Shown here: positions 56,703 through 64,000 of the stretch, one piece after another | Position numbering within the stretch: the first letter of the stretch is position 1 | Layout: each line of letters opens with the position of its first letter | Source of the DNA: Flavobacterium cupriresistens | GTDB lineage: Bacteria; Bacteroidota; Bacteroidia; Flavobacteriales; Flavobacteriaceae | Reading direction: 5' to 3' | Assembly (NCBI RefSeq): GCF_020911925.1 | Contig: NZ_CP087134.1 | Location: 5,270,001 to 5,334,000, forward strand | DNA length: 64,000 nt | The notes under the pieces: generated by a model | The model's input: only the letters and a program-made list of their open reading frames with translations | Database searches by the model: none | What the model was told of the DNA's origin: nothing | Made by a program: the position numbers and the translations under genes

Positions 56703-56942
56703 TTAGTCAGGAATATTTACCATTTCTAAGAATTTAGCATCAAATAATTGTGAAGCTAAATTTGACGCTAAAATTAAATATGGATAATGATTCTTATCCG
56801 TATTTATTCCAAGCAGCAATATACCTTTGGTATTGTCTTTTTCCTTATCTAGTAGAATCTCTTGGATCACGACATTCCTTTCGTGATTTTGTTCAGCCCA
56901 CATGCTAATATGTAAAATATAAAGTGGTAATGCCAAAAACAC
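56703..56942 (-). CDS. Short open frame, uncertain
   Basis: A 79-residue frame (GILLLGINTDKNHYPYLILA block) is present on the - strand. It has no recognised motif and lies between two repeat copies, so it may be a gene remnant or chance. I give it little weight. Confidence 0.2.
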   Translation of the reverse strand: MFLALPLYILHISMWAEQNHERNVVIQEILLDKEKDNTKGILLLGINTDKNHYPYLILASNLASQLFDAKFLEMVNIPD

Positions 56943-57088
56943 TAAAATGAATTACACTTCAGATCTTCAACACTGAACAATTTCCTTCTGTAGATCGGAG
57001 AAAAATGTGTGTAAGACTTATTAGACTAAACATGATAATTGTATAAAATTGGCACTCAATAACAATCATTGTATATTTATATTAGTAA

Positions 57089-57250
57089 GAGTATATTCAT
57101 TCACTAAAATTAAATTGATAAGAATAAAAAGGACTACTAAGTAAGTCATTACAAACGAGACCTATTTGACTACTCCTTGTGTGATCATATTTAGAAACAG
57201 TGAATATATCAACAATTTAAGGAATAGTTAAATAATCTTACTACCATAAT
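57089..57250 (+). repeat. Dispersed 160-base repeat, copy C
   Basis: This block matches copy A (52594-52756) over nearly its whole length, with GTAAGTCATTA, GAGACCTATT and ATTTAAGGAATAG in the same order. It lies about 420 bases before the T9SS/Rhs operon. The rest of 56943-57626 holds no gene I can support and no strong hairpin. Confidence 0.6.
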
Positions 57251-57626
57251 GATCACAGACAACAGTGCTGATGGAAGAATACCATAATAATCGAAGATTA
57301 CAAAACAACCGAACAATCTTCCCGATCATCACGAATCAAATAATTAATCTTCCTTCAAGGAGATTACTGACTTTTTATATTTCATGATGTAAAATTTCTA
57401 CTACTACAACTACTCTGAGAAAGTGTACTTTCAGTTCAAACAAAACAAATAATACTTTAAAGTCTAATAAAAAATCATAACTAAAAAAACGCCAGGAGTC
57501 ATAGTAGCAAAGTTTAGTTTTTTGAGGTTTTATAAATGTTGAGATCTTCTTTCACTTTTTCCACATCTAAATAAGAAAAATAAATAAAGTACGGATTATC
57601 CGTAAATTTTATAGAACGGACTCGTT

Positions 57627-57634
57627 TATGTTTG
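57627..57634 (+). promoter_or_regulatory. -7 promoter box of the T9SS/Rhs operon
   Basis: TATGTTTG fits the Bacteroidota -7 consensus TAnnTTTG and lies 36 bases before the chosen start at 57671. The -33 element is weak (TTTT at 57607). Confidence 0.45.
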
Positions 57635-57670
57635 CGCCCCCAAAATAATCTACAAGCCAAAAAAACATTT

Positions 57671-59335
57671 ATGAAAAAACTTTACATTCCACTGCTTTTT
57701 TTGCCCTTTGTTATTTACTCGCAGGACGTATTTTGGGAAAAGTCATATGGTGGAAAACATGCCGACTATCTTTTTGATGCCCAGCCCACAGCCGATTACG
57801 GTTTTATTCTCGCAGGGAGTTCTCTTTCTGATAAAACCGGAAACAAAACCGACGACAATCACGGTGATGTGGATTACTGGCTCTGGAAAATGGATGAAAA
57901 AGGGGATTTCGAGTGGCAGAAAAGCTTCGGAGGAACCGGATTTGATTTATTACAGAGTGTAAAGTCAACCCGTGACGGAGGGTTTATACTCGCAGGTACT
58001 TCCTCCTCGGAAAATGGATTTGAGAAAGGCGAAGCTTGCAAAGGCCTTACTGATTTTTGGGTTATCAAACTAACCGCTGCCGGTACCCAGCAGTGGCAAA
58101 GAACCCTTGGCGGCAATGCTCAGGATGAAGTATTGTGCGCCTTTCAAACCAAAGACGGAGGTTATATTGTGGGGGGCTCTTCAGCTTCCGACCTTCCTTT
58201 GGTTTCCACTACAGGAACTGCACCAATGGAAAAAGGGCTAGCCACCACCAAATCAGATTTGTATTCGAAATCTGAAAAAAGCCGTGGCAATATGGATTAT
58301 TGGGTGGTAAAACTGGACAAAAAAGGAGATATTCAATGGCAGAAAACCTATGGCGGGCAATACGCTGATTTGTTAAAAGGAATCGAGCAGACCACCGATA
58401 ATGGTTATATACTGGCCGGATATTCCAATTCACCTATTTCAGGAGATAAAACCGTAAATGAGAAAGGTCAGGGAGATTACTGGCTAATAAAAATAAATGA
58501 TACCGGAGAAATTCAGTGGCAAAATACCTACGGAGCGGATGGAGATGATCAGCCTTCTGTGATTCATCAGACCGCTGATGAAGGTTATATTGTCGGTGGT
58601 AATTCCAACAGTCGAAATCCGTTAACACCCTTAGGAGGAATTGTAAGTAATGGGACTGATTACTGGGTGTTGAAATTAGACAAACACGGTGAAGTCCTTT
58701 GGAGTAAAACCTACGATTTTGGAAAAACAGATTTTTTAACTTCCCTGGTCATAAATGACGACAAAAGCTACTTAATAGGCGGTCATGCCAAAACCGAAAG
58801 CAAAGCATCTTTACTGACAACAGTGGCAAGCAAGGTAGGTATAAACAAAGAAAAAGAGGGGATTAATGATTACATAGCCCTGAAGATCGATGACAAAGGC
58901 GAAGAACTCTGGAACAAAATCATTGGAAGCGGCGGTGAAGATATTCTCAGAAAACTTATCGAAACCCGTGATGGCGGCTACTTAATGGCCGGTACATCTA
59001 ATTCTACTTCCTCAAAAGATAAAAACTCAAATATTGGAGCCAATGATTTCTGGGTGGTCAAGTTAAAAGACAAAACCAAAGCAGAAAAAGTAAAAGCCAG
59101 CATCGAAGCCATGCCTAACCCCGCAACAACTTACACCAATGTCATTATAGGACATGATTTTAAAAAAGGAACGGCTACTCTGGTAGATATTTCGGGGCGT
59201 ACACTGCAAAATTTCAGCATTTCAAACCGTACCGTACCGGTAGATCTAAGTAAATATTCCGAAGGAATCTACATCATCAATATTAAGACGGATGTAAAAA
59301 CCGAATCCGTTAAAGTAATCAAATCCATTAACTAA
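57671..59335 (+). CDS. T9SS-secreted beta-propeller repeat protein
   Basis: The start at 57671 is chosen because it gives a signal peptide (LYIPLLFLPFVIYSQ); an upstream ATG at 57632 adds 13 non-signal residues. The 554-residue protein has about seven repeats of 50-60 residues with the shared pattern DGGYIxxGxS...DYWxxKxDxxGxxxWQKxxGG, a propeller-like design. The last 80 residues (AMPNPATTYTNVII...YSEGIYIINIKT...SVKVIK) are a T9SS type A sorting domain. It is exported across the outer membrane by T9SS. It begins the operon with the RHS and DUF6443 genes. Confidence 0.87.
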   Translation: MKKLYIPLLFLPFVIYSQDVFWEKSYGGKHADYLFDAQPTADYGFILAGSSLSDKTGNKTDDNHGDVDYWLWKMDEKGDFEWQKSFGGTGFDLLQSVKSTRDGGFILAGTSSSENGFEKGEACKGLTDFWVIKLTAAGTQQWQRTLGGNAQDEVLCAFQTKDGGYIVGGSSASDLPLVSTTGTAPMEKGLATTKSDLYSKSEKSRGNMDYWVVKLDKKGDIQWQKTYGGQYADLLKGIEQTTDNGYILAGYSNSPISGDKTVNEKGQGDYWLIKINDTGEIQWQNTYGADGDDQPSVIHQTADEGYIVGGNSNSRNPLTPLGGIVSNGTDYWVLKLDKHGEVLWSKTYDFGKTDFLTSLVINDDKSYLIGGHAKTESKASLLTTVASKVGINKEKEGINDYIALKIDDKGEELWNKIIGSGGEDILRKLIETRDGGYLMAGTSNSTSSKDKNSNIGANDFWVVKLKDKTKAEKVKASIEAMPNPATTYTNVIIGHDFKKGTATLVDISGRTLQNFSISNRTVPVDLSKYSEGIYIINIKTDVKTESVKVIKSIN

Positions 59336-59342
59336 AAACAGC

Positions 59343-62300
59343 ATGACTCTATTACAAACCCACAACCGGATAAGCGGCCTGCTTTTCCTGCTGTTACTTT
59401 TCGTTTCTTTACCAACAGTTGCTCAGCCTGGCAAGTTTGACAGCGTTTCGTTTTTACCCAATATAGTTCCCCCGTCTCCTACAGCCGGAGAATTAGGAAA
59501 ATTTGGAAACGTCCCGGTTGGCCTTTTTACAGGGGCTCCTAATCTTTCTATTCCTTTACTTAGTTTCAAAACCAAAGATTTAGAATCTCCATTATCCCTT
59601 TTTTACGGCTCCAACGGAATAAAGGTTGATGAAGTGGCTTCTAATGTAGGACTGGGATGGAATCTTAACTTTGGAGGGGTTATCACCCGTACCGTAAGGG
59701 ACAAAAATGATGAAACACAAACTAGTATATATGCTCCAGATAACTTAAAAACGGCAACCTATGATGAAAAATTACAGTTTTACAAAGCAGCCAGTCAGGA
59801 TAATGCCGATACGGAAAGTGATATATATTCTTTTAACTTCAATGGAAACTCAGGAAAATTTGTTTATGACAAAAACAAACAGCCTGTTTTAGTTAATAAC
59901 CAAAAAATTAAAATTGAAAGAGATCCGAAAAATAAAGACAATTTTTTGTTAACCACCACCAACGGTATTCAATACTTTTTTTCAGATAAAGAGTCTACAA
60001 TCTTTAGAACCTCAGGGGCAGGACATTCTATACCTACAGGAGCTGTCACGGCATGGTATTTAAGTAAAATAGTACATCCTAACGGATCAGAAATTAATTT
60101 CACCTATGATGAGTACATGATGGAATACGTTGCCTCTAAATCTCAGACGCTGGCAATGTCCTATTTTACACAATTGGATTGTTCGGGTGTAACCTATGTT
60201 AAATCTCCAACCCTTAGCGGAATCGTTTCTCTGGATATGTCAGTGATAGGTAAAAAAATAAATAAGATATATAGCAACAATACCCATGATGGGTACGTGA
60301 CATTCACTTATTCTAAAGCCGGAGTTAACGAAGAAGTAGATGGTAATAGTAAGATCGAAAACATTACACTTATTAATGTTGAAAACGATACTATTGAGAG
60401 CATAAAATTTGATTATTTAAAGACCACAAACCAAAGAGTTTTCTTGCAGGGCATTACCTTTATTGACCCCACAAAAAAATATGCTTTTGAATATTTAGAC
60501 CAGTCCCAATTTCCTGTAAGACTTTCAAATAGTCAGGATCATTGGGGATATTACAATGGAAAATCAAATGTAAATTTAGTTGACAAAAACATCTCTCAGT
60601 ATGGAAGTGGGTTTTATGATTTTGATTTTAATGGCGCTGACAAAGAACCCAATGAAAGTTTTGCTAAAATCGGATTATTAAAGCGTATTACTTATCCAAC
60701 AAAAGGACATACGGAATTTGATTATGAAGGCAATACGTATTGGGGGGAGAAAACAACTTATCCTGCAAAAAAAACAGATAAGTATGAAAGAAAAGAGGAT
60801 GATCGTGCTGATATAGAACACATTTATACACTGACATCTCCTATTGATCAGAGAGTCGAATTCACAGGTTACGTTAATTACGTAAATGGCCCTGCACCAA
60901 AAGAAGGAATTGAAGACCCTTATGATACCGGTAAAGAAACGGCCTCTTTACAAGTATTTTGTCAGAATGAATCGGGTCCAAATTGTCCGGGACTATACAC
61001 TTATACTCATTTTGGCGCACCGGTTAGACATGACGATTTCAGATTTATATCTGGACAAACAAATACTGCTTATCTGGATGTTAAGGCTGGTAAAACTTAC
61101 AAGCTGCACTTCTCTAAAGGAGGAATGCATACCTCTGCAAGACTATTTGTTTCTTATTATCCCACAGCTCCAATAACCACTGCTACCAATATCGTAACAG
61201 GTGGCATAAGGATCAGGTCTACCAAAGATTTTACAGCTGTAGGTGCTGTTCCACTTTACAAACGATATTATTATGGTAGTAAAGAAGACGTCAATCATTC
61301 ATCTGGTAATAACGGCAGAAAACCTCATTATATGGATCTTTCTATGCAGAGAAGATCCTGTCCTACACTTTGCAGTTATGCAGATTTATATGATCTAGTG
61401 GTAAGCTCCAGTAGTATGATGTCTTTGTTTGATACCGGTAGTAGTAATTGTTATTATAATTATGTGACCATTAGTGAAGGCGGGGACAACTTCGAAAATG
61501 GAGGAGAAATGAAAGAGTACATTGTCCACAGGGATAATTGGGTAGATGATTTTGATGATGCCGGGAATCCTGTAAAAGTGGATCACGAAATTAATTATAC
61601 CAGCAGAATTTTAGGTTCTCTAGATATTAAAAGTGCCCCTTTTACCAATTTTGGATGGGATAATGGTCTGGAGATAAAATCGCAGATATTTCAAAAAAAA
61701 GAACCAAATAAGCCTTTTGTTGTTGTTTCAGAAACTGAAAATAAGTATAAACTGGATCCTTCCTACTCCAAGGAAGTAAAAGGGTATTCCGTAAGAAAAA
61801 ACTACAATGAAATTTGTTTAAATCCGAGTGTTGTAGAAAATGTTAGTATAGTCGAATACAAAACAAAATCATATTGGTTTTACCTGGAGTCCTCGATATC
61901 TAAAAACTATGATTTAAAGGGGTTAAGCCCGATACAAACCCGTACGGATTATGTTTATAATAATCTCAACCATCTCAATTTGAGCTCGCAAAGCACTAAA
62001 TCTTCTGTAGCCGAAACCTTAGAAACCAAATTTTACTATCCTCAGGATCTGCCGTCAGAACCTTTGGTAACAGATATGATTTTTAGGAATATGATTGATA
62101 TCAAATTAAAAACAGAGATGTATAAGGCCGGAACAAAGATGTCCGAACAAAAAACAGTGTATGGTAAAGATGCAACTACGGGTAATTTGTTACTGCCGAA
62201 ATTTATCTACGCAGCCAAATTCCCCAATAGTCTTACGAATTCTTTAGAGAAAAAAATCACATTTGATAAGTACGATGACAAAGGAAATATTCTTCAGTAT

Positions 62301-62615
62301 ACTCCCGAGAGTGGCATTTCAGTGGCTATTATCTGGGGCTATGACAAAACCAAACCTATTGCCAAAGTAGAGAATATAACCTCATATGATCAGGTATTTG
62401 CGGCATACAATGCCAACGATATTACTTTTAGAACCAGTTTGCCCAATGCGCTAATTACCACTTTTACTTACAAACCGCTTGTCGGAATAAGTACTGTTAC
62501 AGATCCTAAGGGCTTTACCACTACTTACGAGTACGACGACTTTTTTAGACTCAAAGTAGTTAAAGACAATCTTGGCAATGTCGTGACGGAGAATCTATAC
62601 AAATACAAAAACTAA
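59343..62615 (+). CDS. Large exported YD/RHS-type protein
   Basis: The 1090-residue protein begins with a signal peptide (GLLFLLLLFVSLPTVAQ). It contains a beta-rich shell region (NLSIPLLSFKTKDLESPLSLFYGSNGIKVDEVA) and YD-type repeats (EINFTYDEY, FTTTYEYDDFFRLKVVKDNLG near the end). RHS/YD shells encapsulate toxins or form surface filaments. No C-terminal toxin domain is seen; it ends just before the DUF6443 gene, which may supply the second half of the shell. It begins seven bases after the propeller gene. Confidence 0.82.
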   Translation: MTLLQTHNRISGLLFLLLLFVSLPTVAQPGKFDSVSFLPNIVPPSPTAGELGKFGNVPVGLFTGAPNLSIPLLSFKTKDLESPLSLFYGSNGIKVDEVASNVGLGWNLNFGGVITRTVRDKNDETQTSIYAPDNLKTATYDEKLQFYKAASQDNADTESDIYSFNFNGNSGKFVYDKNKQPVLVNNQKIKIERDPKNKDNFLLTTTNGIQYFFSDKESTIFRTSGAGHSIPTGAVTAWYLSKIVHPNGSEINFTYDEYMMEYVASKSQTLAMSYFTQLDCSGVTYVKSPTLSGIVSLDMSVIGKKINKIYSNNTHDGYVTFTYSKAGVNEEVDGNSKIENITLINVENDTIESIKFDYLKTTNQRVFLQGITFIDPTKKYAFEYLDQSQFPVRLSNSQDHWGYYNGKSNVNLVDKNISQYGSGFYDFDFNGADKEPNESFAKIGLLKRITYPTKGHTEFDYEGNTYWGEKTTYPAKKTDKYERKEDDRADIEHIYTLTSPIDQRVEFTGYVNYVNGPAPKEGIEDPYDTGKETASLQVFCQNESGPNCPGLYTYTHFGAPVRHDDFRFISGQTNTAYLDVKAGKTYKLHFSKGGMHTSARLFVSYYPTAPITTATNIVTGGIRIRSTKDFTAVGAVPLYKRYYYGSKEDVNHSSGNNGRKPHYMDLSMQRRSCPTLCSYADLYDLVVSSSSMMSLFDTGSSNCYYNYVTISEGGDNFENGGEMKEYIVHRDNWVDDFDDAGNPVKVDHEINYTSRILGSLDIKSAPFTNFGWDNGLEIKSQIFQKKEPNKPFVVVSETENKYKLDPSYSKEVKGYSVRKNYNEICLNPSVVENVSIVEYKTKSYWFYLESSISKNYDLKGLSPIQTRTDYVYNNLNHLNLSSQSTKSSVAETLETKFYYPQDLPSEPLVTDMIFRNMIDIKLKTEMYKAGTKMSEQKTVYGKDATTGNLLLPKFIYAAKFPNSLTNSLEKKITFDKYDDKGNILQYTPESGISVAIIWGYDKTKPIAKVENITSYDQVFAAYNANDITFRTSLPNALITTFTYKPLVGISTVTDPKGFTTTYEYDDFFRLKVVKDNLGNVVTENLYKYKN

Positions 62616-62627
62616 ACGAAGAAAAAG

Positions 62628-64000
62628 ATGAAGAAATATATATTTAGTTTTGTATTGATTCTACTCGTTGCAGTAGGACATGCTCAAATAGCAACTCCAA
62701 TGGCTGCTCCACCGGGCGGTGGCGGAGATGACAGACTCTATACCTGGTATTACGATGAGGATGGAGATGGTTTTGGTGATCCCAATAATAGCATCATAAG
62801 AGCTACTAAGCCTACTGGCTATGTTTCCAATGATAACGATTGCAATGACAATCAAATACTGATACACCCCAATACATTATGGTACAAAGATGTTGATGGA
62901 GACGGATTTGGTGCGGGTACGGTTACTATACAAGGCTGTGTCAAGCCTGTTGGTTACATCAACAACAATACCGATTGTAATGATAACAATTTTTCAATAA
63001 AACCCACTACCGTTTGGTACAAAGATGGTGATGGCGACGGATTTGGCGCAACCACTCCAACATTGACACAATGTACGCAACCCGTTGGTTATGTTTCTAA
63101 TTCTTCTGATTACAATGATAGCACCGGCAATATAACCAACATTGCCCCGCAAACTTTTTACAGGGATGCAGATAAGGATACCTTTGGTAATCCCGCTATA
63201 AGTGTTTTATACAGTGTAAAACCCGATGGGTATGTTACTAATAAAACAGATTGTAACGATTCTGATATTACAATAAACCCTAATACCAAATGGTACGCAG
63301 ATGCAGAACTCGATGGATTAGGTGATCCTGCTGTTTTTGTAACCCAGTGTACCGCTCCGGCAGGGAATTATGTACGAAACAATACTGATTATTGTCCTTT
63401 ATTAGATGGTACAAGCCCGGATTGTTCCACTATACTTTCTCCATCCACTGAAAATTATGTTATTACCAAAACCTATAAAGAACGAACTTCTTCTGTTATA
63501 AAATCCCCTTCTGTCAGTCAGGTTCAAACCAATATAACCTATTTTGACGGACTTGGGCGACCAATGCAACAAATAGCCAACAAACAATCGGCAAACGGAA
63601 AAGATATTATCACTCCTATTGTTTATGATGCATTTGGGCGACAGCTTCGTGAATATCTGCCTTATGAGGCCAGTTCTGTCAATTTAGCTTTTGCCGATCA
63701 GGCAGCATCAAATGCCGTTTCTTTTTACAGTTCTTCTGAGTATGCGAATACAACAAACCCTTTTTCAGAAAAGCAACTTGAGTCATCCCCTTTAAACCGG
63801 GTTTTAAAACAAGCAGCTCCCGGGGCTTCCTGGGCTATGAATAGTGGTCATGAAATAAAACTCGAATATCAGACCAATACCGCTACAGAAGTAAAATTGT
63901 ATAAGGCAACAGCTACTTGGGATGTCGCTCTTGGACTCTTTAAAACTGCTTTTTCGCAGCCCGGAAATTATCCTGCCAACGAGTTAGTAAAAACGATAAC
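62628..64000 (+). CDS. DUF6443-RHS protein with MopE-like metal-binding repeats (partial, runs off window)
   Basis: The frame is open from ATG 62628 to the window end (about 457 codons). A signal peptide ([15 protein letters not shown]) is followed by five repeats of about 45 residues: [51 protein letters not shown] and [13 protein letters not shown], three followed by a DCND-type motif. This is the MopE putative metal-binding motif. The last two repeats are degenerate. A DUF6443 block ([20 protein letters not shown] ... [15 protein letters not shown]) begins near residue 300, which normally precedes RHS repeats and a variable toxin end. That end is outside the window. Confidence 0.85.
   Translation, partial: MKKYIFSFVLILLVAVGHAQIATPMAAPPGGGGDDRLYTWYYDEDGDGFGDPNNSIIRATKPTGYVSNDNDCNDNQILIHPNTLWYKDVDGDGFGAGTVTIQGCVKPVGYINNNTDCNDNNFSIKPTTVWYKDGDGDGFGATTPTLTQCTQPVGYVSNSSDYNDSTGNITNIAPQTFYRDADKDTFGNPAISVLYSVKPDGYVTNKTDCNDSDITINPNTKWYADAELDGLGDPAVFVTQCTAPAGNYVRNNTDYCPLLDGTSPDCSTILSPSTENYVITKTYKERTSSVIKSPSVSQVQTNITYFDGLGRPMQQIANKQSANGKDIITPIVYDAFGRQLREYLPYEASSVNLAFADQAASNAVSFYSSSEYANTTNPFSEKQLESSPLNRVLKQAAPGASWAMNSGHEIKLEYQTNTATEVKLYKATATWDVALGLFKTAFSQPGNYPANELVKTI

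Noticed and set aside
57089..57250. CRISPR array from the repeated blocks
   Set aside because: The repeats are long, diverged, only two or three in number and kilobases apart; there are no regular spacers or cas genes.

Overview
The window is from a Bacteroidota genome, most likely a flavobacterium or close relative. The basis is a SusC/SusD pair, a type IX secretion (T9SS) sorting domain, DUF6520 and DUF6443 proteins, a Bacteroides-type tra operon (DUF4134/DUF4133/TraG to TraO), Bacteroidota-type -7 promoter boxes (TAnnTTTG) and low GC. No rRNA, complete tRNA, CRISPR array or intact transposase was seen. Gene families were named by reading the protein sequences; no database search was run.

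Layout. (1) 1-7870 is a nutrient or peptide handling module: a SusC C-terminus, SusD and an S9 serine peptidase on +, facing a - operon of a STAS-like protein, a PAS-AraC regulator, a MauE/DoxX-like membrane protein and a small exported four-cysteine DUF6520 protein. A perfect bidirectional terminator separates the two. (2) 8141-35393 is the core of a CTnDOT-like integrative conjugative element (ICE): DUF1896 protein, a giant methylase-helicase, coupling protein MobC, relaxase MobB, accessory MobA, a hairpin cluster that is the likely oriT, and traA, B, D, E, F, G, I, J, K, L, M, N, O and a traQ-like gene, ending at a strong terminator. A 1550-residue GHKL ATPase with a C-terminal nuclease-like domain is inserted in reverse orientation between traD and traE, and an unknown small gene sits between traK and traL.

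(3) 35514-38937 is cargo on -: a small secreted protein, an HExxH metallopeptidase and a PD-(D/E)XK nuclease-like protein, separated by palindromic spacers of 126-130 bp that look like cassette recombination sites. (4) 39447-44521 is a PRTRC operon on - with an E1-like (ThiF), an E2-like (B) and a small Gly-terminated protein (C), plus E, a DUF932 protein and SSB, preceded by a large nested inverted repeat. (5) 45093-52320 is a defence island: a Gabija-like OLD nuclease plus UvrD helicase, then a BcgI-like type IIB restriction-modification pair. (6) 52594-53152 holds a repeat, a possible tRNA 3' end, a terminator and a fragment of a tyrosine integrase, suggesting a decayed element boundary.

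(7) 53445-56638 is an unrecognised three-gene surface or secreted module, flanked by copies of a repeat of about 160 bp. (8) 57671-64000 is a T9SS/Rhs-type operon: a propeller-repeat protein with a sorting domain, a large YD/RHS protein, and a DUF6443 protein with five MopE-like metal-binding repeats that runs off the window.

The ICE appears to have a full transfer apparatus, but the only integrase sequence seen is a fragment. At least three known or candidate anti-phage systems ride on it. The strongest candidates for under-described biology are the GHKL-nuclease gene, the peptidase/nuclease cassette array, the PRTRC E1/E2/Ub-like set and the three-gene secreted module.
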